Shown here piece by piece: positions 7,418 through 12,630 of a DNA stretch of 12,630 bases. Location of the stretch: the NCBI GenBank assembly GCA_027596945.1, contig JADGJH010000995.1, positions 1-12,630 on the forward strand, in the 5' to 3' direction. This stretch comes from Physocladia obscura (taxonomy: Eukaryota > Chytridiomycota > Chytridiomycetes > Chytridiales > Chytriomycetaceae). The position numbers were made by a program, and so were the translations under genes. Below the pieces are notes generated by a model. That model was not told the origin of the DNA. It did not search any database and saw only the letters and a program-made list of their open reading frames with translations. Every line of letters starts with the position of its first letter. Positions within the stretch are counted from its first letter, which is position 1.

Positions 7418-8838
7418 TTACTCCAATGATTGTTGAACCATAAGGGCACCTTCCCTATTAACGTATTCAACATCCATGGCGCTTTCATGAGTAACAAGTT
7501 CACTGGCGACGGCATCCAAAACAACATGTGTGCTCTGTACACTTGGATTCGTCTTTGCACTTGGGTTTTTGCGCAAGGTACTTCTTTTTGAGAATTCGCG
7601 ACCAACAGCTGGGAGCAAATCAACTGTTGGGACACGACTCGAAATTTTGCTGCCATCGCCCAACTGAATTGGTGCAAATGCCATCCATGGATGCTTCATG
7701 GCTTCGATGGCAGTCATGCGATCATTTGGGTTAAGACAAAGTAGCTTGGAAATAAAGTCCTTTGCTATTTTGTTTTGTTTTGTTTTGTATGTATTTTGGA
7801 CAAAAATAACAGAAAATACCCTCAGATGAAATATCGAGCCAGTATGGCTCTTCGAAATAAAACTCTGCGCGAAGAACTTTTTCGTCGACAATACCTCCTT
7901 CAAGTGCAAATGGAAAGAATCCGCAGAGTAAGAAATACGTCATAACACCAATTGCCCACAAGTCAACGGGTTTGCCATATCCTTTATGTAAGAAAATTTC
8001 TGGTGCCATATACGTCGGCGTTCCCAGTTTCGTGCTTAGCATCATATCGGGAGTTTCAAGCGTTTGAGAAAGACCAAAATCGGAAATCATAAGTTGTGAG
8101 AGAGAATCTTTTGATCTGAAAAGAAGATTTTCGGGCTCAAATTCAATTTTAGCATCGCCGAAAAACGGATGAATATAAAATTCCTTTATAAAAGAAAGAA
8201 ACCTTGATATCCCTGTGAACGACGTTATTTTCGTGCAAATAGGCAACGCAGTCCAATACAGTTCTAATGATTTCTGCAGCATTTTCTTCATAGAAAGAGC
8301 CCTTTTCCATGATGTATTCAAAAAGTTCACCGCCAGAACACAGATCCAGAACAAGATAAAGAGAGTTTGGCGTCTCAAAATATTCGTGGAGTGTGACAAT
8401 ATGACGATGACCTCTTGATATTCCTTTTAGAATCTTGACTTCGTTGCGCACGAGTTGCTCTCGACCGCGCATATGATTCTTATTGATTACTTTAAGTGCG
8501 TATTTCTCGCCTGTGCTGATCTGTGGCATGCGGGGATGATAAAATGGATTGTTGTGATGATGTATTTGCTAATACCTTGATGGCTTCCTTCACAGTTCCA
8601 AATGTTCCGTTTCCGAGAATACGACCTGTCTATTTCGGTTAAAATATTTGTTAGATTCATTCGAAAGTCCAAAAAGTTCAAGTAACAAAACCTTGTAGTC
8701 ACACTTGAAGAGATCGAGGTGTCCGGGAGCGACATGCGATAGCGGAACATGCGCGCAAAGAAAAGTCGACACATAAGACTAAACAAATCGACTTAATGCA
8801 ATCAAATCAATGCTTACCGCTGCAAGGGGTTTTGTCAT
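7418..8838 (-). CDS. Calcium/calmodulin-dependent protein kinase-like Ser/Thr kinase, six exons
   Basis: Exons: 8838-8818, 8778-8692, 8629-8576, 8520-8203, 8135-7820 and 7764-7418. Joined they give 380 residues without a stop; introns are GT-AG and 39-67 nt. The kinase domain begins at CDYKTGRILGNGTFGTV (about 33-49). It then shows the ATP-binding Lys64 (ALKV), the helix-C Glu81, HRDIKPEN (catalytic Asp158; the motif is completed only by splicing exon 4 to 5), ISDFGLS (Asp179), STKLGTPTYMAPE with a likely activation-loop Thr195, and WAIGVMTYFLLCG. After HPWM (about 293) comes DLLPAVGREFSKRSTLRK (314-331), which resembles the autoinhibitory helix of fungal CaM kinases. The calmodulin-binding segment that normally follows is not recognisable; an unfamiliar 49-residue tail ends the protein. 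The family phosphorylates Ser/Thr targets in response to Ca2+. The start at 8838 is the first ATG and is in frame only with a 39-nt first intron, the least certain part. Its closest visible relative is the decayed copy at 2296-2778. Confidence 0.93.
7768..7787. repeat. (TTTTG)4 microsatellite within the last kinase intron
   Basis: Four perfect TTTTG units sit near the 3' end of the 55-nt intron 7765-7819, on the transcribed strand as CAAAA repeats just before the ATAG acceptor. Length change here would alter the intron but not the protein. Confidence 0.85.
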
Positions 8839-8845
8839 TTTTTTT

Positions 8846-9240
8846 TTACCAACAATCTTCAAATTGGCTGTTAAATTTCAAACCAGTCGACTGGGCAATT
8901 TGCTCAAAGTTCAACATTTGTTCATGTTCAACATTTGCTCCATGTTCAACATTTCTAGAGTACAAAAAGAGCTGCAAAACTGGGCATTCTTCAATTCGCC
9001 GTTTTGATCACGTGTTACATGCAAAACTTGTAAGCATTTCTTGTCCATCACATGTTTCGGGAAATGCTGCCGTATTGTTTCTATACACATAGCCTAAGAA
9101 TTTGCGCTTATGAATGCCATTTATAAATCCGCAAACACAACATAAATATGATATTTCGGATCCATTTGCGCCATACAAACGTATGGTAGTATTTTTGGCC
9201 AATTGAGCCCATCAAAACGGCACCAGTTGAAACTATTGAG
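8846..9240 (-). pseudogene. Coding-like remnant upstream of the kinase, unidentified
   Basis: One minus-strand frame stays coding-like for about 130 codons and is broken only by TGA at about 9214 and 9008 before ending at TAA 8848-8846, just 7 nt before the kinase start codon. The upper part is Cys- and Asn-containing (YLCCVCGFINGIHKRKF). The lower part has an acidic, repeated NVEHGANVEHEQMLNFEQ pattern arising from a short DNA repeat. I recognise no family. It may be a decayed gene fragment, or part of the kinase 5' untranslated region that is open by chance. No splice combination that I tried joins it in frame to the kinase. Confidence 0.3.
8909..8954. repeat. Three-copy short tandem repeat, unit 17-18 bp
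   Basis: GTTCAACATTTG followed by TTCAT or CTCCAT occurs at 8909-8925 and 8926-8943, with a partial third copy at 8944-8954. It lies about 70-115 bp upstream of the kinase start codon, within its likely leader or promoter. Confidence 0.8.
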
Positions 9241-9349
9241 CAAAAAGAATTTTAAAAAAAAATCAACCGTATTTGAATGTAATGTAACAACCGATAAGTG
9301 TTTGGGTTTATACACTGTTACTGAGTTTTTTAGCCTACACTTTTTGCAA

Positions 9350-9595
9350 ATGGAAAACGATGACCAAACTTTGGGATATAGAATTAATAGACTTGACATT
9401 TATATGCGGTTGAACTGTTGCATATATCAGTGTCTACAGCTGAATGTTCATAGGAGGGTTGAGTTATGGAATAATCTGATTGTCTCGCAAGCAATATCAT
9501 CCGCAACCACGCAGGTGTTTAAAAAGCAGACAGAGCCTACTGTACATTTCCGAACAACAGTCATAACTGCTACAAATTTCAAAGAGTATCGATAA
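9350..9595 (+). CDS. Hypothetical 81-residue ORF in the kinase-reductase intergenic region
   Basis: An ATG at 9350 opens a frame of 81 codons ending with TAA at 9593-9595; the frame stays open upstream to about 9203 without another ATG. The second half (VELWNNLIVSQAISSATTQV) has a coding-like composition, but there is no domain, signal peptide or membrane segment that I recognise. It lies on the same strand as, and about 260 bp before, the reductase gene. The opposite strand is also open over part of it, which weakens the case. Treat it as possible rather than probable. Confidence 0.22.
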   Translation: MENDDQTLGYRINRLDIYMRLNCCIYQCLQLNVHRRVELWNNLIVSQAISSATTQVFKKQTEPTVHFRTTVITATNFKEYR

Positions 9596-9629
9596 CCATA
9601 TTAGACGTGCGAATAAATACTTGAAATTA

Positions 9630-9661
9630 GACACATTTGTTCCTGAGAACAAATTTGTGTC
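9630..9661. promoter_or_regulatory. Near-perfect inverted repeat upstream of the reductase gene
   Basis: GACACATTTGTTC (9630-9642) and GAACAAATTTGTGTC (9647-9661) are reverse complements except for a 2-nt TT insertion, separated by CTGA. The dyad lies about 195 bp before the reductase start codon. It could be a binding site for a dimeric regulator, a hairpin in a transcript, or the relic of a small palindromic element; nothing visible decides between these. Confidence 0.45.
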
Positions 9662-9855
9662 AGCGAGTTTACCGTAATAGAAATGAGAGAGCTTAAACCA
9701 TGATGGATTTATGAATGCAAAACCACTGTTAGTGACCGTCGCACAAACATTACTTGAACTGAATCCATTGAATGATAATATTGTAGAAAAGTGGAGGACG
9801 GAATGTGACAGAATTGTTTTCGGACACGGTGAAAAAAAACATACCAAAAACTTCG

Positions 9856-11509
9856 ATGCTCAAAGCAACAAACAGCATTAAAACGAACAGCGCGACGACT
9901 GCAGAAAACGCACCGGCATCGCAAACGCCAACAAAGAATCTTGGGAAGCAGCTCGATCGCTTGAAAGTCAAAGGAACGCCAACGCCAATTAAGAATACAT
10001 CATCAAAAACAAAAAAATCACCAACAGTCGAGTTGAATCAGAGTCTGGCTCTCGATCCAGCTGCATTTGCTGGCACTGATCTTCTTGAGACTCCGCAGTT
10101 GCAGCCAGAACCTTTGCTGGTGCCTAACAACAAACGTTTTGTGCTGTTTCCTATTCAATATCACAAGGTATGATCCTGTTCCCAAAAATGACCCAAAATA
10201 AAAACAAAAAAACAGATTTGGGCTGCGTACAAAAATGCAGAGGCGAAGTTCTGGAGTGCGGAAGAAATTGAATTCGCGGACGATGCCGACTGTAATAATT
10301 TCCAATTGTTTAGTTAAATCAATGTTTTCTTATACACATACAACTTAGACTGGAACCCGATTCCTGCCAAGCAGAAAGCGTGTCTCCTGCACGCTCTCGC
10401 AATTATGTCTGTGAATGATTTGTTGGCTGGTAGTGAGCCAATCCTGTCGAGACTCTCTGATGAGATTCAGGTGTTATTCAGTTCTCAACTGAACTAAAAC
10501 AAATTAATAATAAAAATGACAGGCGCCAGAAGCTCGTTGCTACTTTGGTTTTCAGCTGATGCAGAAAAATATCCACACAGAGTCTCTTAATGTGCTTCTT
10601 GATCTCTTTTCAAAATCGGCAACTGACAAGATATATTTGTTTGAGTCCCTTGAAAAAAGTAAGTTCCCGTTCAGATTTTGAAAGGATAAAAGTCGAACAT
10701 TTACATTTTTTTAATCAGTGCCAACTACATCGAGACGAGTTGCATGGATACAAAAATACTTGACAGAATCCCCTCTCCCATACTCAACACGTTTATTTGC
10801 CCTCGCCACATACTGTATGCTTTTCAACACAGCCGTCCAAACAATTCTTCTCCTTCTCTGCAACCCTTCCGCTGGTCGAAAATCGACTGCCGCAATCGCA
10901 ACTCCCAACAGAAAACAAGTACAACGCAAACAGCAGCTTGCCACAGACTTCCACGGACTTCAAAAATGCCTTGTCAAAATCCAGGCAGACCAACACCGCG
11001 CTGTTCAGTTTCTGCGTTTACTTGCATGCGAGCATTTCGCAAACCCTATTGACGCTGGCGAGGCAGCTGCAATGGTGCGCGATGCTATTGTAATTGAAGG
11101 CGAGATTGCGCGTGAATGCTTTGAGATGGGTGGCGCGGGACTTGGAGAGAAAGGTACCATTGAGATTCACGGTGGTAGTGCTTTGACAGTTGAAGATGTA
11201 TGTGGCAGAGCGGAAAGAATTGGAGACGCCCTGTTGAAAACTTTCGGGGTTGTGAGTGTGTTTGCTGACAAAAAGCTACGCAAAAGCGATGGGTTGCAGT
11301 GGATGGATGAGATGTTGTGGGAGCTAGTTGAGATTGATAGCGGAGTTGTTGAACATGTGGTTGTGCGTGAAGAGAAGCAACAGGTTCAACAGGAAAAAAT
11401 GAACGTTCGTCAAGAGTTTAGGTGAGTTTGTTTTTTGCTTTTCTTGTTATTGGTTTAAATTGACGCTTGTATTTTTAATTTTTTTTCAAGTCTTGATGAA
11501 GACTTCTGA
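9856..11509 (+). CDS. Class I ribonucleotide reductase small-subunit homolog, probable pseudoenzyme
   Basis: Exons: 9856-10167, 10216-10291, 10349-10470, 10523-10658, 10719-11421 and 11491-11509, giving 455 residues; introns are GT-AG and 48-69 nt. After an 84-residue Thr/Lys/Pro-rich leader comes EPLLVPNNKRFVLFPIQYHK (85-104), the classic R2 entry motif. IWAAYKNAEAKFWSAEE, IQAPEAR and GFQLMQKNIH follow. The protein ends FSLDEDF, the R1-docking tail. R2 normally holds a di-iron tyrosyl radical for dNTP synthesis. By-eye alignment to the mammalian subunit puts Glu123 at the Asp ligand, Lys185, Cys248 and Gln307 at the three Glu ligands, Ala310 at one His ligand and Leu192 at the radical Tyr; only His188 is kept. 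About 30 extra residues (near 265-300) precede the fourth ligand helix. The frame is intact, so this looks like a selected, catalytically dead partner, as yeast Rnr4 is for Rnr2. The start is the first in-frame ATG after a TAG stop. Confidence 0.92.
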
Positions 11510-11525
11510 ATTGTGAGCAACAAAG

Positions 11526-11531
11526 AATAAA
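11526..11531 (+). terminator. Poly(A) signal AATAAA of the reductase gene
   Basis: AATAAA lies 17 nt past the reductase stop codon (TGA, 11507-11509), in the expected orientation. A short 3' untranslated region is implied. Confidence 0.6.
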
Positions 11532-11810
11532 ACCCAATTTTTTCTATATTTGAAAAATCTTTGCGGGAAACTGGTTTCCCTCACGATGTTGCAATAAAAG
11601 AGGAAGAGAAATGTTTAGATTTTACACTCAGTGTTGCTTTATTCGCAATAAAACATCGATTAAAATTTCTTTGAAAGTCAATGAAATGCGAGTAACAAAA
11701 AATAAAGAAAAGGAGCATGACTGGGTTGGTTTCATATATAAAATTTTCAAGAATCTTTGTTGTTGCGTCATTTTTCGCGATCAATTACAATCATAACATA
11801 TTCGTAGGCA
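11532..11810. other. Intergenic spacer, nothing identified
   Basis: AT-rich spacer between the reductase 3' end and the small membrane-protein gene. Several further AATAAA-like runs occur. A 61-codon plus-strand frame (11611-11796) is Lys/Asn/Phe-rich and looks like chance. The promoter of the downstream small gene presumably lies here, but I see no clear element. Confidence 0.35.
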
Positions 11811-11951
11811 ATGACACGAGCAACGGAAACAACAGTTCTTTTCGCTAAATCGAAACTTGGTTGGACAACTGGAAAAGCAATTCTTGGCACGGTGCTGATT
11901 TTATATGTTATTATTGTTGTGGTGGCACGGCTGGAACATATGCAGCATTAA
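11811..11951 (+). CDS. Small single-pass membrane protein, 46 residues
   Basis: The ATG at 11811 opens 46 codons ending in TAA. The N-terminal half is polar and basic (MTRATETTVLFAKSKLGW). Residues 24-39 (ILGTVLILYVIIVVVA) form one strong membrane span, followed by a short RLEHMQH tail. The layout resembles small accessory subunits of mitochondrial or ER membrane complexes, but I cannot name a family. A poly(A) signal 51 nt downstream supports a real transcript. The minus strand also reads open here as a 46-codon spliced frame, so the strand choice rests on the clean hydrophobic segment and the poly(A) signal. An additional upstream exon cannot be excluded. Confidence 0.55.
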   Translation: MTRATETTVLFAKSKLGWTTGKAILGTVLILYVIIVVVARLEHMQH

Positions 11952-12001
11952 GTTTACATACCTGTTGATGATGCACATCACGAAATGTATGTATAAGAAA
12001 T

Positions 12002-12007
12002 AATAAA
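12002..12007 (+). terminator. Poly(A) signal AATAAA of the small membrane-protein gene
   Basis: AATAAA occurs 51 nt after the TAA stop of the 46-residue frame, in the right orientation, within AT-rich sequence where chance matches are common. Confidence 0.45.
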
Positions 12008-12206
12008 TATACGATTCAAATTCATTTATGAGTGCTTTAAATGTATGATAAGTGTGTCTAACAACTGTTGTAGAGTTGTCTGGGACGTTCCAATTTAATG
12101 TTATTGGAATGTATATGTTGCGTTGCATTTTCAGCCAACATCATTACATATTAAGTAGGTTGAGTATATTGATCAATGATAGAACGAGTAAATTTTGTTT
12201 CCACAG

Positions 12207-12531
12207 AGAACTGTTTACTTTTTTGAGTATTACAGAATTCAAAATTGGATTATTGGATTCTAAATCTTTGAATACTTCATTGGCAACAATTTTGCCTGGT
12301 ATGTGTATATTTCGATGAATCTCATTAGTTGTACAAATCAGAAGAACAATAATTTGCAATCTGCAATTATTTTGATGTCACTTTATAGGTACATCATCAT
12401 CAGCAGTTGGGATTCTTAATCAATTGGGAATTTGTGCATCAGACACATCTCTTTACAATAAGCTTGAAGAGGTTGCAACTATGAAACTGAAATGGTTCCA
12501 TCACAAACTAGAGTTATTGAGGCAGCAGTAA
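12207..12531 (+). CDS. Two exons of an unidentified gene near the right edge, partial
   Basis: An exon-like block begins after TTTCCACAG (12207), reads ELFTFLSITEFKIGLLDSK and on to ILPG, and ends at a GTATGT donor (12299). After a 90-nt intron ending CTTTATAG, a second block (12389 on) continues in frame with TSSSAVGILNQLGICASDTS and LYNKLEEVATMKLKWFHH. It ends either at TAA (12529-12531) or at a good GTAAGA donor (12528), which would carry the gene beyond the window. The start is not identified. The pattern of a short LGICASDTSLYNKL-type helix-turn-helix-like stretch loosely recalls uncharacterised transposon-associated proteins of fungi and animals; that is a guess. Its AT-rich codon use differs from the kinase and reductase. 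Confidence 0.4.
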
Positions 12532-12630
12532 GAGTAACAGACAGGTTAGAATAGTTAATTTGAGTGTTGGGATGAATTTTTTGTATTATAAGTATGTATA
12601 TTATTGATTTCCCCTGGTCACAAAATTCAT

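Noticed and set aside
8779..8849. A 71-nt first kinase intron starting at GTAAAA just upstream of the ATG
   Set aside because: The length fits the other introns, but the junction puts the next exon out of frame with the CDYKTG kinase start.
9497..9924. Minus-strand open frames upstream of and overlapping the reductase start
   Set aside because: They overlap the reductase first exon or the plus-strand frame at 9350-9595, lack ATG starts at sensible positions, and show no recognisable domain.
10711..11093. Several open frames of 67-102 codons overlapping the fifth reductase exon on both strands
   Set aside because: They are shadows in other frames of a clearly homologous, spliced coding exon.
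11811..12000. Minus-strand two-exon frame of 46 codons overlapping the small membrane-protein gene
   Set aside because: It has plausible splice sites, but the plus-strand frame has a cleaner membrane segment, needs no splicing, and has a correctly placed poly(A) signal.
1..12630. tRNA, rRNA and CRISPR arrays
   Set aside because: No tRNA-like box B with a foldable cloverleaf, no rRNA core sequence, and no regularly spaced repeats of CRISPR type were seen; the short tandem repeats have no spacers.

Overview
The window reads as nuclear DNA of a fungus, probably an early-diverging (chytrid-like) lineage. Three things suggest this. Genes carry short GT-AG introns of about 39-90 nt with AATAAA-type poly(A) signals. 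Two calcium/calmodulin-dependent protein kinase copies have fungal-type signatures (CxYKxG before the glycine loop, and RLMAGREH after the catalytic lysine in one copy). A Tc1-type DNA transposon is present. The organism assignment is inference; no rRNA or tRNA gene is visible. Composition alternates: AT-rich stretches with little recognisable content (about 1-2260, 4150-4500, 5400-6400, 11950-12630) separate more GC-balanced blocks that hold the recognisable genes.

Left half: a graveyard. At 2296-2778 (+) lie the first exons of a decayed CaM-kinase paralog, with a stop codon in its glycine loop. A Tc1/mariner element with terminal inverted repeats (3015-4143) follows; its transposase, on the minus strand, is broken by a TGA codon and by a 16-bp tandem duplication. 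A Rab18-like small GTPase locus (4502-5390, minus) keeps five exons, splice signals and the poly(A) signal, but has two frameshifts, two stop codons before its CC prenylation motif, and altered P-loop and DTAGQ glycines.

Right half: apparently functional genes. A complete six-exon CaM-kinase-like gene (7418-8838, minus) gives 380 residues with all catalytic motifs. About 1 kb away and divergently oriented is a six-exon gene (9856-11509, +) for a 455-residue class I ribonucleotide reductase small-subunit homolog. By eye it has lost most iron ligands and the radical tyrosine, yet keeps the C-terminal FSLDEDF tail that in this family docks on the large subunit. It looks like a regulatory or structural pseudoenzyme, in the manner of yeast Rnr4, and is the most interesting gene here. 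Downstream are a 46-codon single-span membrane protein gene (11811-11951, +) with its own poly(A) signal, and two spliced coding-like exons of an unidentified gene that probably runs off the right edge (12207-12531).

The genes do not form an operon or an obvious pathway. Kinase and reductase share an intergenic region containing decayed coding-like sequence and a strong inverted repeat. All exon boundaries and family alignments were made by eye without a database search.
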